Counted from the stretch's first letter, positions 43,166-55,024 are shown. The stretch: 64,000 bases of DNA from Gerris lacustris (GCA_951217055.1 OX578284.1:46985177-47049176); one strand, 5' to 3'. Program-made: numbers and translations. The notes: generated from the letters alone by a model not told the origin.

Positions 43166-43854
43166 TTACACATTTTTAACTTTTGCATTTAAATTTTGAA
43201 TTCAAGAAAATAATAATAAACTCGTGACACTGAATAAAGTTGGCTAAATTAAGCAAAGAATATATTCTTAGTTGAATATTTTTGGAAAAAACCAATTCAA
43301 AGAATAGTCGTTAAGCTTTCCCCATGCCAGTAAGATTTTTTTTAAATCCTCATTTTTCCCTCGTCCTACTCTCCCTCCCCAGACATGCAAAAATATTCAA
43401 TCCTCCGGTTAGACACTTATAAAGTGGGTTCCTTTTTTTTTTGCTTTAAACGGTTACTCCTCAACTTTTTATTTTATTTTAAAAAAAGCAAGGTCATAAG
43501 TTCAGGGCCGTCAAATATATACGATTTTAATAATTCCAATGTAACCGGTACTCAACCCTCCAAAAAAAATCCGATTTGCATTTAATAGTTACATTTATAT
43601 TTCCATTTCTTCTTTCTCTCTTTAAAAAAATGTAAAAATACTTAAATGTATAAACTTAATTTAACATTCGTTTAGTTTGTAATTTAACTATTTACTTTTA
43701 AATAAAATTAGTGTGAATTTAGATTATTTAAATAAAGAGGGTTAATGTAAGATGTTTATTTTTCTTTTTCTCTCAGGAAAAAAATAATATTTTAATATAC
43801 AGTAGTTATAATTTTTAAAACACGGTATAAAATAATCTTGAGATTTTTTCTCAT

Positions 43855-44530
43855 TTTGCTTCCAAGCTTAACGAAGGTAGCGGAATTTTTAAGTCTCCGA
43901 ATAAAAGATTCTAAGGCTGGAATTCGTTTCAGACACCAGGGAACATTTTTGGTTCCATGTCTGTTTGACGTTTAATTTTCGCCAACTAAAGTATTTAAAA
44001 AAAACTTAGATAGTAGGTAAGATGAGTATTTTTGAAAATATAGGTGCAACTAAATGTATGTTTGTGGCCATGTGGAATATGGATAGATGTAGAAGTTTTT
44101 AACTTATTTAGAACCAACAATGGGCCAATTATGGACCTACCATCGACATCATCATTAAATTAATTTCATAAACATCGGACGAATGCTGGTTCGTAAAAAT
44201 TAAACGACAGACACGGGACCAAAAATGTTCATGGATATCTGAAACGGATTGCTGTTTTTGAATCTTTGAAATCGGAGACATAAAAAAATTTCATTGAAGA
44301 AAGGAGATCCCTAAACTTTCTCATAATCGAAGATTGTGTTTTTTGAGATATAAAAAAGGTTGATTCTCTTTTCGACACAATTCGAATAATTTTAAAGCAC
44401 CTAGAACAAATTCACTTAAACATTTTGTTTGATTGACTTACATTAATTGTATTGCAGGATTTTAATCGAAGAGATACAATTTTTTTCGTTCTTCACAAAG
44501 ATCACATAGCTAACGATAATGATGCCTCTA
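43855..44530. mobile_element. Two family A copies in inverted junction
   Basis: 43,858-43,990 is a minus-strand end ('tgcttccaagcttaacgaag', 'tcgtttcagacaccaggg'). From about 44,020 the plus-strand order begins ('aatataggtgcaactaaatg', 'aatgggccaattatggacc', 'atatctgaaacggattgctg'). The result is a head-to-head arrangement that could fold into a large hairpin. Confidence 0.6.
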
Positions 44531-44559
44531 TCAATAAGCTCGGAAGCAATATGGAGTAA

Positions 44560-45600
44560 GCAAACACTACATAGGATTTAGGACCTATTTTAATGATTAT
44601 AGCTGATAAGATGCAATTCAAAATTGCATGAGCCGAAACACATTTCTAGATAAGGGTATAGAGGATCGGTCCACTGTCAGATTATTTATCTGATCGAACT
44701 CATTCACTATAAATACAAAGAAAGTAATTTAGCTTAGTGTAATTTTGAATCCTAAAAAGATTTAGTTTGTTTTTGATTCTAAATTAATCACTAATCTAAG
44801 ATAAGAAAGTGGCTACAAATTAGGCAATCGTACCGTTGAAAATGATCACGTATAAATTTCAACCATAAAGATATTATATTTAAATTTGAAACAATCGGTC
44901 TAATAATTGCAGTTTTATTTATTACTTTGCTACAATCTAGTTCAAGGGAGGGAGAGGGCACAATTAGAAATAAATCTTTAAATATATAGAACTCAGATAT
45001 GTATCTTTTATTTTTAGTCACGAAACTGTTTTACATTTATCAGTCAGGCAATTTATGGCCCGACATTTGCAAAATACTACAAAATAGAAAGCTTTGATTC
45101 TTTGTTTGGTGGTCAAAGGCTAAAGTTCGAAGACATTAATTGTATGTATATATAAAAACCCGCAAAATAACATTCAAATGTTTAAGATAAGACAAATAAA
45201 AAAGAAACTAATTAACAAACTGTAGTAAATTGCAATGGAATTATGGGAAATAGTCAAATAAGATTAAAAGTAAATTAATTAAATATGAAGAATTATTCTG
45301 CTTAATTTATAGTTGTTTATTGTTAAGAACACATTCGTTTTCTAAGGGTGGTGACTTTATTTAGGACTAGATATTACAAGAAAAATGAAGATAATCAAAC
45401 CCTATTTGCCATGTTATGACCTATTTCAAGGCGGAGGTTTACGAGATCAAAGAAGTACGTTCCCTATAAAATAAGGTACTTAGGTAGGTCCAATTAGTAT
45501 TTTGTTTATTTCCCCAAATGCGTAGAAGGGTATTAAGGAGGAAGTATTATGTCGTCAAACAATTTTGAGTTTAATGGATTTAGTCGTTTTAAAATTACTC
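44560..45600. other. Unassigned AT-rich stretch
   Basis: No gene, RNA or repeat boundary is recognised. The 76-codon minus-strand frame at 44,791-45,021 has no domain. Confidence 0.4.
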
Positions 45601-45825
45601 GAGATCAAAAAAGTGGTTTTTAAAAAATACCTATTTCTCATATGTAGTCGGTCTGTGTAGACACGTGGAGCCTAAACTACTGAACCGATTTTGATTACAT
45701 GTTCAGAAAAATCATACCACGAGGCGATACCGAGAGTTGAAGTTTAGCTCTAAAATCTAAAAACATCCTAACATTTTTTCATTGTATTATCAAAAAGGGT
45801 TCCGACAACTTTTATTTAATATAGT

Positions 45826-46595
45826 CTGCTAATTAGTGTGGCACATAGCTTCCTTGCGTCCTATTTCGTATAATATAATAGTTTTTATCTTCTTGAAATT
45901 GGCCTTAGATAGGGTTTTTAGAAAAAGGTTTTTATATAATAAATATAAAACAAACTTTTTCTTTTTTATATAATTCGCTATACTTCGTCCTCTCACATTG
46001 GGGCTTCTTCAGGCTTTTGATTATTCCATGTCACATGAGTCAATATAATCGATATTTTCTTTAAAAACAGTTTTTTAAAGTTCACTTATACATGTGACAA
46101 ATACATATATATATAAAAAACAAAAAAAAAACTTGGCATCCTCCCTGCTTGAATGTCAGGGAGAGACTCCTATCATTTTAAATTTATCAATTAAAAATCA
46201 ATTAAATGAAATGTTATAGAACTTAAATACAGTTTCAACAATATGAGAAAGTTTGTCTGAGTTGTCTTTGTCATTTTTTTAAAATACGTCAAAATGGTTT
46301 TGATTTTTTACACGAATTAAAGTATCAATTGAGCAAAACTTAAAGAGCGCAGATGGTTTAAATTATTCTGGGTCCCTCTGCAGACTACTTTTGACAAACC
46401 ATCTAAACATCATAAAAAAAGATTATTACTTTTGAAGATATAAGTGTAAATAAATGTATGTTAGTGCGCATATGGAAGAGAAACAAATGGGCGTAGAAGG
46501 TTGAAACTTAAATGGTACCAACAATCAGCTAGCTATGACTTACCATTAAAATCAGACGAGTAGTTTAAGATATGTTGGTTGGCAAAAAGCAATAA
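45826..46595 (+). mobile_element. Family A repeat interrupted by an insertion
   Basis: Start 'gtgtggcacatagcttcctt' (45,838), then foreign sequence (about 45,900-46,285) with a degenerate hairpin motif (minus strand, 45,980-46,012) and a SINE-B tail-like 'tgagaaagtttgtctgagtt'. Family A resumes at 'aattaaagtatcaattgagc' and runs to 'tttaagatatgttggttgg'. The 3' hairpin end is missing. Confidence 0.65.
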
Positions 46596-46599
46596 AAAA

Positions 46600-47810
46600 T
46601 AAATAAATAAAGAGATAAAATAAAGAAAAATAAATAAATAGAAAGATTTGTTATTCCAGAGCATAAGAAGGCACTTGTATATGAGTGTTGCTTGCACAGG
46701 CTAATGTTTATAGGCTTATTTCTGTATAACAGAAAGAGTAAGTTTAAAAAAAAAAATTTTTTTATTCACACATAACACTCTTTACGGAGTATTTTTTGTT
46801 ATATAAGATTCATATGACATGCTACCTAAGGAGTTACATCACCAATTATTAAATATAAAGGGCTACACGAGTTCATGAAATTGTGTCTGAAGTAGACACA
46901 GAGTTAAGATAAAAAAAAAGGATCTTATTCTTTGCCGTCATTTAACACTCCAAGGCGGGAAGATTGTACAGTAAAATATGCATGTGATATTCTACCATTT
47001 AAGAAGGTTCGTGTCTACAAATAATATTACACTACACCTTTCGTACTCAAAGTAAATCTCTTTATGGTACTCGAACTTCATGTATTCATTCGGTAGGTTC
47101 CTGAAAAATGTAGAGTTAAGTTAACTCTTCTTTTGTCGATTTTATAACTCATTTGTGTAATAAAAGATACATGCCATATGAGTTATATCAATATTTATTA
47201 CATGTAAAAAAGTATAAGGTTAATAAGCTCATGAACGTGTTTCTGTATTACGCAGGGAATTATGTTGAACAAATCTCTTTCCCCAGTCAGTATCCAAAAG
47301 TATTTGAAGGTGGAGGTTCGGATAACATTCTAAAATAACCGCATATTATAATTAATAATAATAATAAATTTGGCCCAACAACCCATGAAGGGCTTAAGCA
47401 CAAGGCCTACCAAAGGGCTTATAAATTAAATGGATAAGACGAGGATAAACAAGAAGAGATAATTCCTTTAAATGTTATAACTAAACTCGAATGACACGGA
47501 ACACATGATACGAACTGTATCCATTTGTCTTTTGACAGAAATACAATTAAGTAGGGAGAAACTGAATAAGCATGTTCTAAAATGATCTGCCAACATTCGG
47601 AAACACTTCAAATGGCTTTGCCTCGTCGAGACCAGTGTTAAACAAATATTGGGACAATGTTTTGAATAATACCATAGCTAATGAGGAGTAGAATTCGGTT
47701 TAATACCATTTGACATTCAATAGGCGATAAAACAAGAAAGAACCAAAAGACTAAACTACAAAAGGACCATGTTTATATACACTATTTTGTACATTAAATA
47801 GATAGTGTTA
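46600..47810. other. Unassigned stretch
   Basis: No recognised gene. An (AAT)n patch lies at about 47,349. If the PBS at 47,824 belongs to an LTR element on the minus strand, this would be its internal region, but I recognise no gag or pol motif. Confidence 0.35.
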
Positions 47811-47823
47811 ATGTACTAGTTAG

Positions 47824-47841
47824 GCCCCACGTTGGGCGCCA
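47824..47841 (-). promoter_or_regulatory. LTR-retrotransposon primer-binding site (tRNA-Lys type)
   Basis: Minus strand TGGCGCCCAACGTGGGGC, complementary to an 18-base tRNA 3' end ending GTTGGGCGCCA, as in insect tRNA-Lys(CUU). Directly upstream on the minus strand the sequence ends CCTTAACA plus one base, which suits the 3' end of a 5' LTR. The LTR start and the other LTR were not located. Confidence 0.65.
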
Positions 47842-48004
47842 GTGTTAAGGTACTTGTTACTAATAACTAACATAGATAATAAGGGTTTTGTATATAAATG
47901 TATTATTATTTAACATTGAACTCAATCATTTTAAGCTTGTCAACACATAGTGCCACAATAGTTAAATAAAAATTAAAGATAGCTAGTAGGGTCAGTAAAA
48001 AGTA

Positions 48005-49060
48005 AAATAAAAGTTGTGGATTTACCGATGTTTCAGAAAATAATTTATTTCTCTCTTTAAGGTATAAAAAAGAATAGCGTCAGTACTAAAAAACTTCCGA
48101 AACGTCGCACAGTGCGGGATTTTCCAAATCTAGCTGGACAAAAGTATAAAAATTTAATTTAAAAAAACAAATCAAAAAGCAGTTTAATGATACAAGGAAA
48201 GTCTAAAAGTAAAAACAAATCAACAAGAAAATTAATTCAAAGAGATTACGGGTTTGTAGATCATTGTCCAAAATAATAATTTAGAATATTTATTAATCAG
48301 TTTGTAACTAGCCTTGGTTCAAACACTTTCAATTTAAAAATATTTTTACACTTTTCTTTGGCTTTAATCGTGTAGAATGACATTAAATGGAGCCCCCGAA
48401 AGGTAAGTACCCACTTTAAAAAAAAAAAAAAAAAAAAAATTAAACATACTTTATTTGTCTTTCATGCAATGAAAAATAATAAAATATTCAGGTAAATTTT
48501 AAATTGGGAATCCCACTATATTATTGTCGTTTTTTCAAACATAAAGCCATGTGGTCTACAGATTGAGTAACATTTTTTGCGCATATTTGTGCAAACCTTA
48601 CCTAATAACCTAAATAACTTGACTTTATCATTGAGGATAATTTTTCCAAACGCTATTTCTTTTTTTTTTATTTATTTATTTATTTTTTTTTTTTTTTCAA
48701 AATCATTGTTATTAAGAATATATCTTCTCCAAGTTTGGGTAACTACGGCAAATCAATCTAATAAATCAAAGGCTGTGTATACCAAAACTGTGCAACATTA
48801 CAATGTAAATCATGAGAAGCAATGAGATTTGCATCAAATATATAAAAAAAATATAAACTGTAGATACATAATATCTTAAAATGTATTTAAAAAAAATAAA
48901 ATCCTTTAGTTTATTATATCTATTTCATATTTACCTAGAAAAACAAAAAGTAGATTACCAAAATTAAATATTTTACAAAAAAATAATTTTGTCCAGCTAG
49001 ATTGGGAAAATACCGCACTGTGCGTCGGTAACGCCACAACTTTTGATTTTTACTTCTTAT
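48005..49060. mobile_element. ~1 kb element with TIRs containing CACAGTGCGG
   Basis: Left 'AAAAGTTGTGGATTTACCGA' (48,009) and 'CGCACAGTGCGGGATTTTCC' (48,105) recur inverted at the right ('GGAAAATACCGCACTGTGCG', then 'CGGTAACGCCACAACTTTTG', to about 49,040). About 75 bases are inserted in the left arm. 'AATCTAGCTGGACAAAA' lies at the inner edge of both arms. No coding is seen; poly-A/T runs lie inside. Confidence 0.65.
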
Positions 49061-49104
49061 TTTTAACTATCCTCGCTATCCAAAATTTGTATTTAATTCA
49101 CAGT

Positions 49105-49425
49105 CGATATCCACATAGTTATTAAAACAGTAAAGTTAAATAAGCCAGCATATCACTCAATATCCACATAGTTATCAAGAGTTAAGTTAAGCAACCCTGC
49201 ATCTTAGTCAATTTCCCACATAGTTGTCAACAGGAAAGTTAAACAGCCTGCATCTTAGTCAATATCTACATAATTACTAAGGATAAGTTAAACAAGCCTG
49301 CATATCAGTCAATAATATCCACATAGTTATCAAGAGTTAAGTTAAACAGGGCTGCATCTTAGTCAATATCCACATAATTAATATGGGTAAGTAAAACAAG
49401 CCCGCATATTAGTCGATATTCAATG
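49105..49425. repeat. ~52 bp degenerate minisatellite, about six units
   Basis: 'atatccacatagttatcaag', 'agttaagttaaacaagcctg' and 'catcttagtca' repeat at roughly 50-56 bp spacing with many substitutions. It lies just outside the right TIR of the preceding element. Confidence 0.8.
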
Positions 49426-50102
49426 TAGACAACCGCTTTGCTAAATATAAGAAGCAATTTTGACCTGACATTACAGTTGTGTTTTTATAGTATTGAAGTG
49501 AAGGAGTATTAAAGAATTATTTTCATCGTTTATTGAAAAAGCTACAAATCTTAGTTACTTTAGTTAAACAATTATACACAGCTAACATTTATACAGAGTA
49601 ATAAGAATAACAGTTTTACACGGAGTAAAATACTTTATATTTGAAAGGCCAATGATTGATGGGATACTCGTATTATACAAAAAAGCGCCAGTAAGCTAGA
49701 AATAAAGTTCTCCAAACTAACAAGAATATAAATGGTTTTATTTGGCAAGGGAAAAATGAAATGTCGATTTTTCGCTCCTTTACTCTGCAAAGAGTCAAAG
49801 TGGGGATGTTAAGCTACTTTCTCGGAATAGGAACAACTACCACAGGCTTTTACTTTAAACTCTTCTGTCATTTTACACTCTACTGACATTCACTTACAAA
49901 CCCCCTAATCTTTCATCTCTCTCCAAAACTTTTTTTTTTTTCAATTTGAAGTATAAAAAATGAATTCCGGATCATCCTATAGTTATTGGGAAGCACAAAA
50001 TGATAAGTGGTTTCTTATGCAGATTATGCACTAACGCTTATGTATGAAAATAAAACTGGAAGAGTAAAATTGATTAATTTGTATTCAAGAAGGATGCTCA
50101 TG

Positions 50103-50103
<1 letters not shown>

Positions 50104-50177
<74 letters not shown>
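50104..50177. repeat. (TA)n tract
   Basis: About 74 bases of alternating TA. Confidence 0.95.
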
Positions 50178-50182
<5 letters not shown>

Positions 50183-50296
50183 AATAAATAAAAAGTAAGA
50201 GGGGTAAGAAATTGCTAAAGTAATTTTAATTTTAATTAACTACTTCATTTTGCTACAATGAGTTAATTCGTCATAGTAAAAACAAATTGGCACTTC

Positions 50297-50455
50297 ATAA
50301 GACTGTTACTCCCCTTATAAAAAACAGAAGGGAGTAACAATTTAAAGAAGGCGTATAGAATGTGCTTCTTTAGACTGTTACTCCACTTAAAAAAACAGAT
50401 GTGTGATATTCCTTTGTCTCAAAGTACATTGGACTAAACATCCCTTTGTCTTAAT
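50297..50455 (-). repeat. Family D repeat: uninterrupted paralogue of the 5 kb transposon site
   Basis: Read on the minus strand it runs 'atgtttagtccaatgtactt', 'acaaaggaatatca', a T run, then 'agtaacagtctaaagaag', 'cttctttaaattgttactcc' and 'ataaggggagtaacagtc'. This is the sequence at 4990-5060 joined directly to 10,010-10,110. It therefore shows the pre-insertion state of the transposon's target. Confidence 0.8.
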
Positions 50456-50624
50456 AGTTATTTAGGCACAGGAATATTATATATATAATTATTACATATA
50501 TCCATTTATATTTAAAAAAACAAAAAAAAACAGGGCAGTTTCAATCTCAAGAAATACCGACAAATTTATATTTAAAAAAATGAACTTAAAGAAATACTTA
50601 TGTGTACCCACAAATATGATGTAC

Positions 50625-50628
<4 letters not shown>

Positions 50629-50662
<34 letters not shown>

Positions 50663-50765
50663 AAAAGCAACACTTGTAAAGAAAACTGCACTGGGCTAAG
50701 TAATTATGAACTCGTATATGAGAAAGTTTATCTGAGTTATCTCGGACCGATTTTATTTCAATTTA
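50629..50765 (+). mobile_element. Poly-T and SINE-B tail
   Basis: A T run of about 30 (50,629-50,658), then 'taagtaattatgaactcgta', 'tatgagaaagtttatctgag' and 'tatctcggaccgatttta', matching the tail of SINE-like element B. Confidence 0.55.
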
Positions 50766-51344
50766 TTTTCAGACAGCCATTACTAAAATACCCATACCCA
50801 GACTGATAATGTTCAACCTTGAATTGTATCGCTAGTTCTCTCGTAATATAGTTTAGATATAAATAGAAACTCGTTTAAAATGCAATCAAATTCTTTGTAT
50901 AAATGAATTTGTAACATGACCTGCTCTCAATAAAGTCCGATCTAACTCCTTATAACATGCAAGTATGAAAATTCAATGCATAAATATTTACATAAATAAA
51001 TTTCCAGTTGATCAGATTTCATAACTAGAATACTCAATTATGAATAAATACACACTGGGTCACAGGAAAGAGTACTGGTAGAGTGCTGGTGGGGGACCAG
51101 GAAATATTTGTGTTTTTGTAGGTTTACGAGAAAATGCCATTCTTCGTAAAAACTCATGCTTGCTCTTTAAACCTCGGAAAATTATAATATTTTTTGCACA
51201 CGATGTTCAATTTTTTAAATTTTTTTAAATATTCACCTAGAGTAAACTACAGATATGCATAATAATTATCAAATAATTTAAATTAAAAAAGGGGTTCGCA
51301 ATTACAAAAAACAAATAATAATAAATGCAGATATTACATTTTAG

Positions 51345-51765
51345 TAGAGCGCGGACGGTTGAAATTAATATTGGGCTATCTGCGGGTACTTTCAACAAAT
51401 TATCCAACTTTCATAAAAATCATATAAGTAATTTGGAATATCTAGATGTAAACAAATGAATGTTTGTGCGCATGTGGAAGAGAATAAAATGGGCGAAGAA
51501 GCTTGCAACTTATATAGAACCAACAACGGGCTAATTATGAACTACAATCTAAATTTCATTAAAATCGGATGAATAGTTTTTAGGATATGTTGGTTAAAAA
51601 ATTGAGCGACAGACAAATCAATAAACAGACAAGGGACCAAAATTGCCTCTCTGCGTTTCAGACGGATTGCAGTCTTGGAATTTTTAAAATCGGAGACAAA
51701 AAAAGTTGTTGTGCAGAAAGATCACATAGATTCCGTTACCTTGGGTAAGCTTGGAAGCAAAAATA
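51345..51765 (+). mobile_element. Family A repeat, 3' two thirds
   Basis: 'gagcgcggacggttgaaatt', 'ctatctgcgggtactttcaa', 'gtgcgcatgtggaagagaat', 'aggatatgttggttaaaaaa', then 'gattccgttaccttgggtaa' and 'gcttggaagcaaa'. The 5' end is absent. Confidence 0.75.
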
Positions 51766-51825
51766 AATCAACTTACTACGACTTAATTAAAAGACAAATT
51801 CGACGCTGTTTATAAATATGTAATT

Positions 51826-51863
51826 GTCATTGCCACGTTCAACATTTTGAACGTGGCAATGAC
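51826..51863. repeat. Perfect 17 bp hairpin
   Basis: GTCATTGCCACGTTCAA, loop CATT, TTGAACGTGGCAATGAC. A further degenerate arm ('ggtcataacgttggcaatg') follows at about 51,868. Confidence 0.9.
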
Positions 51864-52289
51864 CACGGTCATAACGTTGGCAATGACCTGTATAAAAATA
51901 TAAATTTCCCCTTAGCTTTATTTTCATCATATTTGGTTATTATTAAAATTCAGGGTCATGGACATCCTTCCGGAGCCCGCTCTTACACGTCCAAAATGGC
52001 TAAGCAAATCGTCCAAAATGAAGTATTTTAGATCTGGCTATTTATGGCTATTTATTTAAAAAATGGCTATTTATTAAATCTGGTATTTTTGGAAATTTTA
52101 AATCTCCTGACACTATCTCCTCCTAGACGGCTAATGTGAAAAATATACGGATGATATAGTTTCTTAGAGTAGATAATATGCCCAACAACGACCATGGTAT
52201 TATGAGCCCCGATTTCTTTGGTCATCTATTTAATTTTGAATTTGGTCATCACTTATAGGGTGACATTAAATATTATTTTAGGGCCTTGT

Positions 52290-52605
52290 AATTTCACACG
52301 TAGGTAGCTCCAAGTGTCCCCTTAAAGATAATCGAAAAATTTCTTTCGAAATCAAAAAATTCTTTCGACGTTTCGAAAGAATTTTTAGCGTCGACCTTCT
52401 GGCGACAGGGTCGACGCGTATGTACGAAAAGTGACCATATTTGGCCCCTTAGGACCCGAGGCGCCAAGTCCGCGAGGGTTGCTCGAAGCTTATATTTTGG
52501 AGTTCCGGGGTGAAAATCGCCCCCGGAGGTACGCTGACATTTTTGGAACAAGGCGACATTTTTTTTTGGGCCCCGTTCGCGCCCCAGGGCGCAAAAACCG
52601 CCTAA
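52290..52605. other. GC-rich core with two perfect hairpins
   Basis: Markedly GC-rich in its right two thirds, unlike everything around it. It contains AAAAATTCTTTCGA-CGTT-TCGAAAGAATTTTT (52,355-52,386) and GCGTCGACC..GGTCGACGC (52,389-52,418). Overlapping frames on both strands (85 and 60 codons) reflect base composition; no domain is recognisable. It may be captured foreign or host DNA inside the outer element. Confidence 0.5.
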
Positions 52606-52717
52606 ATAAATAAAAATACTTAAAATAAAAAAGAATAAAATAATAAAGATTTAAAATAAAACTTATTAAAGGTCCTACTTTAAAATAAAAAAATACTTCT
52701 TTTGGACGATTTGCTTA

Positions 52718-53377
52718 GGCCTCATTCACACTAGAGATTCCGGAATGCGATTCACGAATCGAAGATTCTAATGATACCAGGCGGCCTATGTATTTTGCTT
52801 ATGTCCATTCAGACTACGATTCCGGTATGCGATTCGTATGAGATTCTCAAATCGACTATCCCGTCCCCGTGAGCCGCCTTGATTCTTTTTAGAATTCTTC
52901 TTAGAAAGCTGCTCATGATACATTGCGCTTTATGGGCCCATTCAGACTAGGCGATTCCGAATCGCATTCCGCTTCAATCTTCTTGCTATTTATTTTCTTT
53001 AAATAAAATATTTTAATTATAAATTCATAATAATTACTGTAGTATCATTAATTATAATATTTTATTACAAATAAATTTATTTACGTTATATAAAATATAT
53101 ATTATATTAATTATATAATCAATGTAATATATTATTTAATAATATATTTTTTTTCAATCGTTTTATTAACGTTAAATAAAATAGGTTAAGTATGAATATA
53201 ATAATAAATATAATATAATTAATTATTTAAAAATTAAAATACATATATGTTAGTGTATAATAAAAGTGGGATCAAACTAGAAAAAGTGGGGTAAGAAGCC
53301 GCCGAGATACTGAATCTTGATACTTTTTTTAATCTCATACACGAATCGCATTCCGGAATCCCAGTGTGAATGAGCCC
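52718..53377. mobile_element. 660 bp PIF/Harbinger-like MITE
   Basis: The left end GGCCTCATTCACACTAGAGA continues 'TTCCGGAATGCGATTC'. The right end, inverted, reads GGGCTCATTCACACTGGGAT and 'TTCCGGAATGCGATTCG'. TTA flanks both sides (52,715-52,717 and 53,378-53,380), the usual 3 bp Harbinger duplication. Two more internal end-like copies ('CCATTCAGACTACGATTCCG' at about 52,805, 'GGGCCCATTCAGACTAGGCG' at 52,934) show nested or scrambled ends. No transposase is present. Confidence 0.75.
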
Positions 53378-53459
53378 TTAGCCCGCAGCGCATGAGTGTT
53401 CTGCTTTTTAGCTCGTTTACGGACGTGTAAGAGCGGGCCCCGGAAATATCCATGACCAC

Positions 53460-54640
53460 ACACTTTTTTTCCATTCTAAATAATATTTTTAGTATAAATA
53501 ATGATAGTTTAATATTGATAATTTTGAATAGTTTTCAATAAATTGCTCACCCTGTGAAGAAATAAAATAAATAATAGTAATAATATAATTCTTAGTGGTG
53601 TAAGACCAAGCAGAAGTTTTATTTATAAGGAATTATTTTTCTCAAAAACCCACAAAAACAATTTTTTCTCTTCAGTACTCAATAGTGGGTCTGTAAATAT
53701 ATAATACAAAGCACATTTGAGGCTAAAACGGATTAATAATGCTCATATACATACAAATTTAAACCTACTCTATAGTGGGACTGTACATTGTACATAGATA
53801 TTTCAACTAATAATAGATATAATACAAAGCACATTTGATGCTAAAACGGAATAAAAATGGCCATATACATATAAATTGGATTCAGACATTAAAAGAAAGG
53901 AAGTTAAAAAATCACTAACTAATAAAAAAAAGAAATCACTAATCTTTTACTGTATAACCAGAGTAAAATGTAATATTTTCTAAATGGTTACACAGATCGA
54001 ATTATATTTTATAATTTTGAGGAAAGAAGTTTTTTCTTTAAGGTCATTTTATTTCTAACTATAAACATACTATTTGAACGCATAACTTTTAAAACATTAT
54101 TCACGTACATCACTTTTATATACCTCATTATTCGCTGGATTCCCGTCCTTCGCTACGGAGTGTTATTTTTAATTTGATAGGTTCATAACAGCCGTTAAAA
54201 ACATTAAAATTATTTTACTAAGCGAGAATATTTATATTTCCTCTCATGGATTAAACATAGTTTGCAAAACTCTTAAATTAATTCCGAATGGAGGAGAAGC
54301 ATATTTAAATGTTAAATAGGTGTGTCTCGTGATCTTGGTGTCTCATCGCATCCCAGGGTTGAAATTGGAATTATCTTTAATTAATATAAATGCTTACATC
54401 CTAAAGAAAAGCTCTTTTCTAAATACATATTAACTTCTTAACTTCAGAGATCAGTCTCAGCACAAATCCTCTTATTTTTACTCAGCCCTTATTTTCCCCT
54501 TAAGAATGAAATTTCCATAAAGATCCATCATTTCAGCAAACATAAATATGATAATAAGAAGTATCATACCAGCAACAATAACTTAATTTAAACGGTTCAA
54601 AAAAGAAACAATAATTATGTTAGTGAGAAAATTCGGGTCA
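53460..54640. other. Unassigned stretch with a possible Helitron 3' relic
   Basis: A loose direct duplication ('atataatacaaagcacattt' and 'gctaaaacgga' at 53,698 and 53,816) lies near the left. On the minus strand at about 54,130-54,165, CCGTAGCGAAGGACGGG resembles a decayed Helitron terminal hairpin without a clear CTAG. Confidence 0.35.

Positions 54641-54642
<2 letters not shown>

Positions 54643-54712
<70 letters not shown>
54643..54712. repeat. (TA)n tract
   Basis: About 70 bases of alternating TA, next to the second hammerhead-type element. Confidence 0.95.
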
Positions 54713-54718
<6 letters not shown>

Positions 54719-54719
<1 letters not shown>

Positions 54720-55024
54720 GTAGCCTATTGCAGTTGCAAACACGGTATTAAATTGCTGTTGTGTTCAACAGCCAAGCAAGTATGGCGGTATGAGAGCACG
54801 CTCGTCTCTGAAAAGCCCTATATCTGATCTTCTTGATCTGGTATAGGTCCAGAGTTGGGTGGGCATCGTCGGGCCCCTGATGACGCGACGAAACGACGCA
54901 AGACATGGCGTAATGCCGAGCCAACATCTTAATGACGTAATTTCTAATGGTGGAACAGTTCCTATGTGTCACGCTTGCGTGGCACATCCCTTGGTCTCTC
55001 TCAGTGTGCAAACACGGTATTAAA
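54719..55024. mobile_element. Second, decayed copy of the hammerhead-bearing element
   Basis: Shares 'gagagcacgctcgtctctga', 'tatctgatcttcttgatct', 'gtccagagttgggtgggcat' and 'cacgcttgcgtggcacatcc' with 29.2-29.47 kb. The left TIR arm is lost. The word GCAAACACGGTATTAAATTG stands at both edges (54,736-54,755 and 55,005-55,024), a long direct repeat. The minus-strand 101-codon frame is a by-product. Confidence 0.7.
54863..54899 (+). ncRNA. Hammerhead core, decayed
   Basis: GCATCG-TC-GGGCCC-CTGATGA (54,863-54,883) is intact and identical to the 29.3 kb copy. However, six bases (GTCGGA) of stem II are deleted, leaving CGCGAC before GAAA, and stem III now has an A-C mismatch (CGACGC). It should be inactive. 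Confidence 0.65.

Larger units (their letters stand above)
51954..53457. mobile_element. Outer TIR element interrupted by a Harbinger-like insertion
   Basis: The left end GGTCATGGACATCC.. with 'GCCCGCTCTTACACGTCC' and 'GGCTAAGCAAATCGTCC' is mirrored at the right: 'TTTGGACGATTTGCTTA' (52,700-52,717), then after the insertion 'GGACGTGTAAGAGCGGGC' and '..CCATGACC' to 53,457. Once the inserted element is set aside, the two arms align over about 75 bp. The interior includes a GC-rich block. Confidence 0.7.

Noticed and set aside
52294..52613. Overlapping frames on both strands of the GC-rich core
   Set aside because: Open frames are expected in GC-rich DNA; no start context or domain.
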